From: an uncultured Sulfitobacter sp.
GTDB taxonomy: Bacteria > Pseudomonadota > Alphaproteobacteria > Rhodobacterales > Rhodobacteraceae
Direction of reading: 5' to 3'
DNA: 64,000 nucleotides
Assembly (NCBI RefSeq): GCF_947497275.1
Contig: NZ_CANMFS010000001.1
Location: 434,001 to 498,000 of the forward strand
Shown in pieces: positions 57,427-64,000 of the stretch. How positions within the stretch are numbered: the first letter of the stretch is position 1; every line of letters starts with the position of its first letter. The notes beneath the pieces were generated by a model, which did no database searches, was not told where the DNA came from, and saw nothing but the letters and a program-made list of their open reading frames with translations. The position numbers were made by a program, and so were the translations under genes.

Positions 57427-57494
57427 GGTCTGGCTCCTCGCAGGCTGTCGCACAGGCTATCGCCCATCCACGCGCGCGGAGCAAGCCTGCGGGC

Positions 57495-57818
57495 CTACAT
57501 GGAAAACGAGGTGCCGCAGCCGCACGAAGACGACGCGTTCGGGTTCTCGATGACAAAGCGCGCGCCGATCAATTCCTGACTGAAATCAATCGTCGCATTG
57601 GCGAGGAAGGGCAGGGACACGCTGTCGACCACCACCTTTTCGCCTGAGCCTTCGAGGACCAGATCATCGTCCTTTGCGGTGTCAAGCACGATCTCGTATT
57701 GAAAGCCCGAGCACCCACCGCCCTCGACGGCGACACGCAGAGCCTTGCCATCCTGCGCCGCACCTATTTCGGAAAGGCGGGCAAAGGCACGTTCAGTCAC
57801 TATGGGGGGCAGGTTCAT
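57495..57818 (-). CDS. erpA: A-type iron-sulfur cluster insertion protein
   Basis: Carries or inserts Fe-S clusters into target proteins. 107 aa from MNLPPIVTERAFARLSEIG. The three conserved cysteines are GGGCSGFQYE and SSCGCGTSF. The gene is divergent from dgt across ~105 bp. erpA/iscA subgroup assignment is by general similarity. Confidence 0.93.
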   Translation of the reverse strand: MNLPPIVTERAFARLSEIGAAQDGKALRVAVEGGGCSGFQYEIVLDTAKDDDLVLEGSGEKVVVDSVSLPFLANATIDFSQELIGARFVIENPNASSSCGCGTSFSM

Positions 57819-57924
57819 GGGGTGGCTCCTCATCGGCGGGGGCGTCTGTTTCCATCGGCGCGTTTCCGTAATATATGGAGACACCAAGACGGGTACAACC
57901 ACCCAAGCCCGAGGAGAACACCCG

Positions 57925-59103
57925 ATGCGCGCATACTTCGCGTCCGATCCCGACCGCGCCCGCGGCAGGCGTGTGGCGGAAGAGGAAAGCAGCTTCCGCT
58001 CGTGTTTCCAACGTGATCGTGACCGCATCATCCATGCCAGCGCGTTTCGGCGGCTCAAGCACAAGACCCAGGTGTTCGTGGAGCACGAAGGCGATTACTA
58101 CCGTACCCGGCTGACCCATTCGATCGAGGTCGCGCAAGTGGCGCGCACCATCGCCGGTGCACTGCATCTCAACGGCGTGCTGACCGAGGCGGTGGCGCTG
58201 GCGCATGACCTGGGCCATCCGCCGTTCGGCCACACCGGAGAGGACGCGCTGCACGCGCTGATGGCGCCCTACGGCGGGTTCGATCACAATGCGCAGGCGA
58301 TCAAGATCGTGACGTCGCTGGAACGGCACTATGCGGACTTCGACGGGCTGAACCTGACGTGGGAGACATTGGAGGGGATCGCCAAGCACAACGGCCCGGT
58401 GGTGGGGGATCTGCCGCACGCGCTGGCGGAGTACAACGCCCAGCACGATCTGGAACTCGACAGTCACGCCAGCGCCGAGGCGCAGGTGGCGGCGCTGTCG
58501 GATGACATCGCCTACAACAACCACGACCTGCACGACGGGCTGCGCGCCGGGCTGTTCACCGACGAAGAGATCACCGCACTGCCGATGATCGGTCCGGCCT
58601 ACGCCCAGGTCGACCGGCTGTACCCCACGCTTGACAGCTACCGCCGCCGCCACGAAGCGTTGCGCCGGGTGTTCGGCATGATGGTGGCGGACGTGATCGA
58701 GACATCACGGCATCTGCTGGTCACCTCCGGCGCCGGTTCCGTCGAAGAGGTACGCGCGTTGGGCTGGCCGGTGATCCGGTTCTCCGACGATCTTTGGCGC
58801 GACCTGAACCAGATACGTGCATTTCTGTTTACGCGGATGTACCGCGCGCCTTCGGTGATGCGGATCCGCGCCGAGGTATCGGGCGTGATCGAAGATCTTT
58901 TCCCGCTGTTTGTCGACCAACCTGCGCTGATGCCCGCGCATTGGGCAAATTCCATTGCTGCAGCGGGCGGGGATCGTACTATGCTGGCCAGAATGGTGAG
59001 TGATTACATTTCTGGCATGACCGACCGGTTTGCGCTGCAGGAACACGCACGGCTTATTGGCGGTACGCCCGACGCGGTGGGAAGGGGACATAATGCAACA
59101 TGA
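57925..59103 (+). CDS. dgt: Deoxyguanosinetriphosphate triphosphohydrolase-like protein
   Basis: HD-domain dNTP triphosphohydrolase, 392 aa from MRAYFASDPDRARG with GAGGAG upstream. HD motif: RLTHSIEVAQVARTI, then ALAHDLGHPPFGHTGEDAL, and DDIAYNNHDLHDG. Upstream of the HD domain are the HRDRIIHASAFRRLKHKTQVF-like motifs of the dGTPase family. It probably trims dNTP pools, thematically linked with nrdJ. The next gene starts 11 bp before its end. Confidence 0.95.
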   Translation: MRAYFASDPDRARGRRVAEEESSFRSCFQRDRDRIIHASAFRRLKHKTQVFVEHEGDYYRTRLTHSIEVAQVARTIAGALHLNGVLTEAVALAHDLGHPPFGHTGEDALHALMAPYGGFDHNAQAIKIVTSLERHYADFDGLNLTWETLEGIAKHNGPVVGDLPHALAEYNAQHDLELDSHASAEAQVAALSDDIAYNNHDLHDGLRAGLFTDEEITALPMIGPAYAQVDRLYPTLDSYRRRHEALRRVFGMMVADVIETSRHLLVTSGAGSVEEVRALGWPVIRFSDDLWRDLNQIRAFLFTRMYRAPSVMRIRAEVSGVIEDLFPLFVDQPALMPAHWANSIAAAGGDRTMLARMVSDYISGMTDRFALQEHARLIGGTPDAVGRGHNAT

Positions 59104-59695
59104 ACAGGATCTGACGCACTCCTTACGCAATGTCTTGGGCAGCCGGCGGATCATCGTTCTGGGGGCGGTCTGCGGTTTTGGCCGGAGCATTGTCCGCGCA
59201 CTGGGGGACGCAGGGGCGCAGGTCGTTGCGGTCGACGGCGATGCAGAGGGCCTGTCGCAATTGAAGGGGGCTATGCCCTTGACGCTGAAAGGGGCGCCCG
59301 TCGACGGGTTGCGGCGGATCGGAAAGGCTTGGGGTACCGCACGGCTGGATGCGGTGCTCAATCTCATGCCATTGCGCAAACCGTCCGAAATTGATCTTAA
59401 CATCGCGCTGCTGCAAGGCATCGTTCAGGGCTTCATGCCCGCCCTCGCCGCGCGCGAAGGACAGATCATCACCGTGGTGGCGCGCCCCGATCAGGCGCTG
59501 GATGTGGCGGAGGGGGCAATGGCACCCGCGCTTGTCTCGGCGCAGGACGCATTTGTGCATGCGCTCCGACGCGACGGCCTGACCCTTAACCTGATCAGTG
59601 TCGGGCCGGAGGCGGTAGCGCCAGCGCGCACGGCGATTCTGGGGCTTTTGCAGGGCGCCGTCAGGCCGCTGAACGGCGCTGAACTGCGGCTCTGA
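59093..59695 (+). CDS. SDR-like Rossmann-fold protein without catalytic Tyr-Lys
   Basis: 200 aa from MQHEQDLTHSLRN. The N-terminal nucleotide-binding strand-loop-helix is IIVLGAVCGFGRSIVRALGDAGAQVVAVDGD, as in short-chain dehydrogenases, and a later helix-strand (VSAQDAFVHALRRDGLTLNLISVGPEA) resembles the region after the active site. The usual YxxxK is absent there (APALVSAQDAF). It may be a pseudo-enzyme or a cofactor-binding regulator. It overlaps dgt by 11 bp. Family assignment is tentative. Confidence 0.7.
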   Translation: MQHEQDLTHSLRNVLGSRRIIVLGAVCGFGRSIVRALGDAGAQVVAVDGDAEGLSQLKGAMPLTLKGAPVDGLRRIGKAWGTARLDAVLNLMPLRKPSEIDLNIALLQGIVQGFMPALAAREGQIITVVARPDQALDVAEGAMAPALVSAQDAFVHALRRDGLTLNLISVGPEAVAPARTAILGLLQGAVRPLNGAELRL

Positions 59696-59767
59696 CCGGC
59701 AGCACATGATTGACGCGGGCACGATAGCTGGTACACCGGCCACCTTACCAATCAAGAGCATGCAGCA

Positions 59768-61513
59768 ATGAACCTTTTCGCCGATATCCGCACCCTTGTT
59801 CTGACAGCCCTCGACACGATGGTCGCCGCAGGCGATCTGCCGCGCGGGTTGCTGACCGACAATGTGACGGTCGAGCCGCCGCGCGATGCGGCGCACGGCG
59901 ATATGGCGACGAATGCGGCGATGGTGCTGGCCAAACCCGCCCGGATGAAGCCCCGCGACATCGCGGAAAAGCTGGCGGCGCAATTGAGTGAGGATCCCCG
60001 GATTACCTCAGCCGACGTGGCGGGGCCGGGGTTCCTGAACCTTCGGCTTGCGCCGTCCGTCTGGCAGGGCGTTGCGGCTGCGGTCCTGAACGAAGGCACC
60101 GATTTCGGGCGCGGTACGCTGGGCGCGGGCAAGCGGGTGGATGTGGAATATGTCTCCGCTAATCCGACGGGACCGCTGCATGTGGGCCACACCCGTGGTG
60201 CTGTTTTCGGTGATGCGCTGGCGTCGTTGCTGGCCTTTGCGGGTTATGACGTGACGCGCGAATATGTGATCAACGATGGCGGCTCGCAAATCGACGCCTT
60301 GGCGCGCTCGGTCTATTTGCGCTATCTCGAAGCGCACGGGCAGGAGGTTGCCTTTCCCGACGGCACCTATCCGGGCGATTACCTGATCCCGGTCGGCCAG
60401 AAACTGAAAGAGACAGTAGGCGACCGTTACATTGATGCGGACGAGGCGGTCTGGCTTGACCCGATCCGCAATTTCGCCACCGACGAGATGATGGAACTGA
60501 TCCGCGCGGATCTCGCCCTTCTTGGCGTGAAGATGGACAAGTTTTTCTCCGAGAAATCTCTCTACGACACCGGCAAGATCGAAGCCTGCCTGCAAAAGCT
60601 CGACGATATGGGCTTGATCTATACCGGCACGCTGGAACCACCGAAGGGCAAGCTGCCGGACGATTGGGAAGCGCGCGAGCAGACGCTCTTCAAATCTACC
60701 GATTTCGGTGATGATCAAGACCGCCCGATCAAGAAGAACGACGGCTCATGGACCTATTTCGCCCCCGACATTGCCTATCACAACGACAAGGTCGAGCGTG
60801 GATTCGACATGCTGATCAATGTGTTCGGTGCCGATCACGGCGGCTATGTCAAACGGATGAAGGCAGCCGTGCATGCGCTGTCCGGCGGGCGGGTGCCGCT
60901 TGACATCAAGCTGACGCAGCTTGTGAAGCTGTTCAAGAACGGCGAAGAGTTCAAAATGTCCAAGCGGGCGGGCAACTTCGTTACCCTGCGCGATCTCATC
61001 GACGAGGTCGGCGCGGATGTAACACGGTTCGTGATGCTCACGCGCAAGAACGACGCGCCGCTGGATTTCGATTTCGACAAGGTGATGGAGCAAAGCCGCG
61101 AGAATCCGGTGTTTTACGTTCAATACGCGCACGCGCGGGTTGCATCGGTGCTGCGCAAGGCGGCGGATGCGGGCATCGCCGTTGAAGATGCCGCCTTGAA
61201 AAGCGCCGATCTGGGCAAGCTGGATCACGATGCCGAATTGGGCCTGCTGCGGAAAATCGCCGAGTGGCCGCGCCTTGTCGAGACGGCCGCGCGCAGCAAT
61301 GAGCCGCACAGGGTCGCCTTCTATCTATATGAACTTGCAGGGGATTTTCACGGCCTTTGGAATCGTGGTAACGATGAGACGCAGCTGCGGTTCATCCAGG
61401 AGGGCGATGTTGCAACATCGCAGGCTAAAATAGCTCTTGCGCGGGCCACTGCGATTGTAATCGCGGCAGGCTTGGGTATCCTCGGTGTGACGCCTGCGCA
61501 GGAGATGCGGTAA
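59768..61513 (+). CDS. argS: Arginyl-tRNA synthetase
   Basis: Charges tRNA-Arg. 581 aa. N-terminal Add-1 domain, HIGH signature [24 protein letters not shown]-like loop [18 protein letters not shown], and a C-terminal DALR anticodon domain ([20 protein letters not shown] ... [22 protein letters not shown]). Length normal. It is the first of an argS-SPOR-nagZ-scpA run. Confidence 0.97.
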   Translation: MNLFADIRTLVLTALDTMVAAGDLPRGLLTDNVTVEPPRDAAHGDMATNAAMVLAKPARMKPRDIAEKLAAQLSEDPRITSADVAGPGFLNLRLAPSVWQGVAAAVLNEGTDFGRGTLGAGKRVDVEYVSANPTGPLHVGHTRGAVFGDALASLLAFAGYDVTREYVINDGGSQIDALARSVYLRYLEAHGQEVAFPDGTYPGDYLIPVGQKLKETVGDRYIDADEAVWLDPIRNFATDEMMELIRADLALLGVKMDKFFSEKSLYDTGKIEACLQKLDDMGLIYTGTLEPPKGKLPDDWEAREQTLFKSTDFGDDQDRPIKKNDGSWTYFAPDIAYHNDKVERGFDMLINVFGADHGGYVKRMKAAVHALSGGRVPLDIKLTQLVKLFKNGEEFKMSKRAGNFVTLRDLIDEVGADVTRFVMLTRKNDAPLDFDFDKVMEQSRENPVFYVQYAHARVASVLRKAADAGIAVEDAALKSADLGKLDHDAELGLLRKIAEWPRLVETAARSNEPHRVAFYLYELAGDFHGLWNRGNDETQLRFIQEGDVATSQAKIALARATAIVIAAGLGILGVTPAQEMR

Positions 61514-61617
61514 ACCGCACGCGCGCAGGTTTGACAGGAACAGCGCCTTTGGCGTGATGCGCAAACCAAACGATCAGACCCGCTCGGCAATGTACCGACG
61601 TGGGCAGCGAGGCAGAA

Positions 61618-62571
61618 ATGGCAGATTACACGCAGTCCCCGAACGGGGGCTATTCCACACATGAGTATCCTGAATATGTGACATCGACGCGCGGTGGGTC
61701 CGTGGTGAGGCTGACCAATCTTGCGGGTGCGGTCGTATCGCTGGCGCTTGTGGTGGGCGTCGGTGTATGGGGGTACAAGCTGTTGGTGCGGGATGTAAGC
61801 GGCATTCCTCTTGTGCGCGCGGTGGCCGGCGAGATGCGTGTGCGTCCGGAGAGTCCGGGCGGCGATTTCGCCGAACACCAGGGGCTGTCGGTCAATACGG
61901 TCGCCGCAATAGGAGCGGCGGATGACCCCGCCGAGCAACTCAAGCTGGCACCGCAGCAAATCGACCTGGATGAAGAGGATCAGCCCATGCCCGTGCTGAC
62001 CCAAGCCAGCGACGATGCGCCGTCCGAAGCCGAAACCGCACTCGTCGATGTCGCCGCGGCGCTTGATTCCGGTTCGGTGGACGACCTTGTGGCGCAATTG
62101 ACCCAAGGGGTTGCGCCGCTGGAAGAAATAGACGCAGAAACTGTTCCGGTACTGGCGTCTGTGTCGGTCGACGCCGTGCCACAGGTTCTGTCCGGTGATG
62201 GCATGTTGACGTCCTTGCGGCCCGCGCTGCGTCCGCGCGCAGCGCGTATGGCCGCGCCTGCATCGGCACCAGCTACTGCCCTATCGTCAGGAACCGAGAT
62301 CGACGCGGCGAGCTTGCCGGCAGGCACCCGCCTCGTGCAGCTTGGCGCCTTCGACAGCCCCGAGATCGCCCGCGCGCAGTGGGGCACGCTGAACGCCCGT
62401 TTCGGTCCTTATCTTGAAGACAAGCAGCGCGTCGTGCAGAAGGCCAAATCAGGCGGACGCACGTTCTACCGTCTGCGCGCAGAGGGCTTCGTGGACATCG
62501 CAGATGCCCGGCGGTTCTGTTCTGCGTTGCTTGCCGAAAGCGTCGATTGCATCCCGGTGGTGACACGTTGA
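61618..62571 (+). CDS. SPOR-domain cell-division-associated protein
   Basis: 317 aa from MADYTQSPNGGYST. One N-terminal transmembrane segment (~residues 35-58, LAGAVVSLALVVGVGVWGYKLL), an acidic Ala/Glu/Pro-rich periplasmic linker, and a C-terminal SPOR domain of ~75 residues (RLVQLGAFDSPEIARAQWG ... GRTFYRLRAEGF) that binds denuded septal peptidoglycan. argS-SPOR-nagZ-scpA is a conserved alphaproteobacterial order. The stop overlaps the nagZ start. Confidence 0.9.
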   Translation: MADYTQSPNGGYSTHEYPEYVTSTRGGSVVRLTNLAGAVVSLALVVGVGVWGYKLLVRDVSGIPLVRAVAGEMRVRPESPGGDFAEHQGLSVNTVAAIGAADDPAEQLKLAPQQIDLDEEDQPMPVLTQASDDAPSEAETALVDVAAALDSGSVDDLVAQLTQGVAPLEEIDAETVPVLASVSVDAVPQVLSGDGMLTSLRPALRPRAARMAAPASAPATALSSGTEIDAASLPAGTRLVQLGAFDSPEIARAQWGTLNARFGPYLEDKQRVVQKAKSGGRTFYRLRAEGFVDIADARRFCSALLAESVDCIPVVTR

Positions 62572-63587
62572 GCAGCCGCAACCGGCGCTTTGGCGCGACC
62601 ATACTTGACGCGGAAGGCCACCGTCTGACGGCGCAGGAGTACGCGTTGTTCCGCGAGGTGAACCCGTTCGGTTTTATCCTGTTCGCGCGTAATATCGACA
62701 CACCCGATCAGGTGCGCGCCCTATGCTCAGATTTCCGCGAGGCGGTGGGACGTGATGCACCGATCATGATCGATCAGGAGGGCGGTCGCGTGCAGCGCCT
62801 GCGCGCGCCCACTTGGCGTGACTGGCTGCCCCCGCTCGATTTCGTTCACGCCGCAGGTGCGCGTGCGGTCGAGGCGATGTTCCTGCGCTATCGGCTCATC
62901 GCGCACGAGTTGTACGATCTCGGTATCGACAGCAACTGCGCCCCGATGGTCGATGTTGCCAGCCCCGAGACGCATCCCTTCCTGTATGACCGCTGCTACG
63001 GGACCGAGGCCGCGCAGGTTGCCGAATTGGGGCAGGCGGCAAATGACGGTATGCTCGAAGGTGGTGTGCTTCCGGTGATCAAGCATATTCCGGGTCACGG
63101 CAGGGCAACTGCGGACAGCCATTTCGAACTCCCGTGCGTGCGCGCAGCACGAACCGAACTCGATACGGTCGATTTCGCACCGTTCAAGGCCTTGCGCGAC
63201 ACGCCGATGGGCATGACGGCGCATTTGGTTTATGCGGCGATTGACGATGCACCGGCAACGCTGTCGTCCACCATGATGCGCGTGATCCGCGAGGATATCG
63301 GCTTTGACAATCTCATCATGACCGACGACATCTCGATGAAGGCGCTGGATGGTCGATTGGATGTTCTGAGCAAACAGGCGCTTGTCGCCGGATGCGATGT
63401 GATCCTGCACTGCAACGGCACCCTGGCCGAACGCGCCCGCGTCGCCGATGCCGCAGGCGAAATGAGCGATCTGGGTCAGCGCCGCGCCCTGCGCGCACTC
63501 AGCTATCGCCGCCGCCCCGACGAGATTGACATCCCCGCCCTCGATGCGCAGCTTAGGGCGCTATTGGGCGAGGGCGGACATGGCTGA
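62568..63587 (+). CDS. nagZ: Beta-N-acetylhexosaminidase NagZ
   Basis: Glycoside hydrolase family 3 enzyme of peptidoglycan recycling, cytoplasmic. 339 aa with a likely TTG start that shares TGA with the SPOR stop. Signatures: EVNPFGFILFARNIDTPDQVR, IDQEGGRVQRLR, and the KHIPGHGRATADSHFELP catalytic loop with the His/Asp pair; MTDDISMKAL contains the nucleophilic Asp. scpA overlaps its last 8 bp. Confidence 0.95.
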   Translation: MSSRNRRFGATILDAEGHRLTAQEYALFREVNPFGFILFARNIDTPDQVRALCSDFREAVGRDAPIMIDQEGGRVQRLRAPTWRDWLPPLDFVHAAGARAVEAMFLRYRLIAHELYDLGIDSNCAPMVDVASPETHPFLYDRCYGTEAAQVAELGQAANDGMLEGGVLPVIKHIPGHGRATADSHFELPCVRAARTELDTVDFAPFKALRDTPMGMTAHLVYAAIDDAPATLSSTMMRVIREDIGFDNLIMTDDISMKALDGRLDVLSKQALVAGCDVILHCNGTLAERARVADAAGEMSDLGQRRALRALSYRRRPDEIDIPALDAQLRALLGEGGHG

Positions 63588-64000
63588 GAACCTCTTTCAG
63601 GAAGATACCACGCGCGTTGCGGACCGCCTCGCGGCTGAGGCGCTGATCATCGACGTTGAAGGCTTCGAGGGGCCGCTGGATGTGCTGCTGACCCTCAGCC
63701 GGACGCAGAAGGTCGATCTGCGCAAGATTTCGGTGCTGCATCTCGCTCGGCAATACCTGGCATTCGTGGATCGCGCGAAGGCGCTGCGCCTCGAACTGGC
63801 TGCAGATTATCTGGTGATGGCGGCATGGCTCGCCTTTCTCAAATCTCGCCTTCTCTTGCCCCCGGATCCCTCCGAAGACGGCCCAACGGGCGAGGAACTT
63901 GCCGCGCATCTCGCGTTCCAGCTTGAACGCCTCGCCGCGATGCGCGATGCCGCCGCCCGGTTGATGGCGCGCGACCAGTTGGGCCGCGACTTTTTCGCAC
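63580..64000 (+). CDS. scpA: Segregation and condensation protein A (3' end outside window)
   Basis: First 140 residues of ScpA, the kleisin that bridges SMC heads in chromosome condensation. The start MAENLFQEDTTRVADRL overlaps nagZ by 8 bp. LIIDVEGFEGPLDVLLTLSRTQKVDLRKISVLHLARQYLAF and AADYLVMAAWLAFLKSRLLLPP are characteristic. It runs off the right edge; scpB is expected next. Confidence 0.93.
   Translation, partial: MAENLFQEDTTRVADRLAAEALIIDVEGFEGPLDVLLTLSRTQKVDLRKISVLHLARQYLAFVDRAKALRLELAADYLVMAAWLAFLKSRLLLPPDPSEDGPTGEELAAHLAFQLERLAAMRDAAARLMARDQLGRDFFA

Overview
The window is a 64-kb, GC-rich, densely coding chromosomal stretch from an alphaproteobacterium, most likely a marine Rhodobacterales (Roseobacter-group) bacterium. 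The evidence is the lexA-moeA-moaC-trpC/D/G order, an alphaproteobacterial SOS box (GTTC-N7-GTTC), a coenzyme-B12 class II ribonucleotide reductase, a complete soxVWXYZABCD thiosulfate-oxidation cluster with divergent soxS-soxR, and a pyrrolysine-less MttB methyltransferase. I see no insertion sequences, phage genes, CRISPR arrays or rRNA, and one tRNA (Pro, UGG).

Layout. 0-6.2 kb: end of comEC, then on the minus strand trpG-trpD-ung-trpC-moaC-moeA, nearly all joined by 1-4 bp overlaps, followed by lexA. 6.4-12.6 kb: a YibQ-like deacetylase and a persulfide-dioxygenase-like metallo-hydrolase on the plus strand lie between trpG and the ppiD-trpE pair. 12.6-17.9 kb: housekeeping genes (aminotransferase, gpt, a LysE exporter, fabI, pdxH, a two-domain cold-shock protein, DUF192), then tRNA-Pro. 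18.0-22.7 kb: nrdJ behind an NrdR box, followed by a chain of hairpins ending in a strong terminator that may be a non-coding RNA. 22.7-41.4 kb: a sulfur-oxidation island with a YeeE/YedE transporter, SoxR, SoxS, SoxVWXYZABCD, a SoxE-SoxF fused frame, DUF302, two metallo-beta-lactamase-fold proteins, a Crp/Fnr regulator, a persulfide dioxygenase, a TIGR01244 sulfurtransferase, a decayed sulfide:quinone-oxidoreductase-like gene and a SulP transporter. 41.5-45.1 kb: an ECF sigma factor divergent from an EF-hand protein, MttB, and an outer-membrane barrel. 45.2-64 kb: aminotransferase, cysS, cimA, a broken alpha/beta hydrolase, methyltransferase, phytoene-synthase-like protein, MFS transporter, cobK, alkA-type glycosylase, esterase, HNH nuclease, a broken sodC, xth, erpA, dgt, an SDR-like protein, argS, a SPOR protein, nagZ and the start of scpA.

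How it fits together. SoxXA, SoxYZ, SoxB and SoxCD form the periplasmic thiosulfate-oxidizing multienzyme system. SoxV, SoxW and SoxS supply reductant or redox repair, and the YeeE/YedE protein probably moves thiosulfate or sulfur. Persulfide dioxygenase, the TIGR01244 protein and the SulP transporter look like a cytoplasmic sulfane-sulfur branch. SoxR, an ArsR-family repressor with the two cysteines expected of an SqrR/BigR-type persulfide sensor, probably controls both branches. Perfect ATTC-N8-GAAT sites lie before soxX and before the Tat-type hydrolase/Crp regulator pair. A variant 17-bp site, ATTCAATA-N4-GCATA, occurs before soxB and again 20 kb away before the metallo-hydrolase in the trp region.

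The most notable observations are the soxE-soxF fusion that lacks the FAD Rossmann glycine motif, the shared operator-like sites, the parallel decay of the flavoprotein sulfide oxidoreductases (SoxF-like and SQR-like) while neighbouring sulfur genes stay intact, the candidate structured RNA after nrdJ, and three further pseudogenes or gene remnants (sodC, an alpha/beta hydrolase, an EF-hand fragment).
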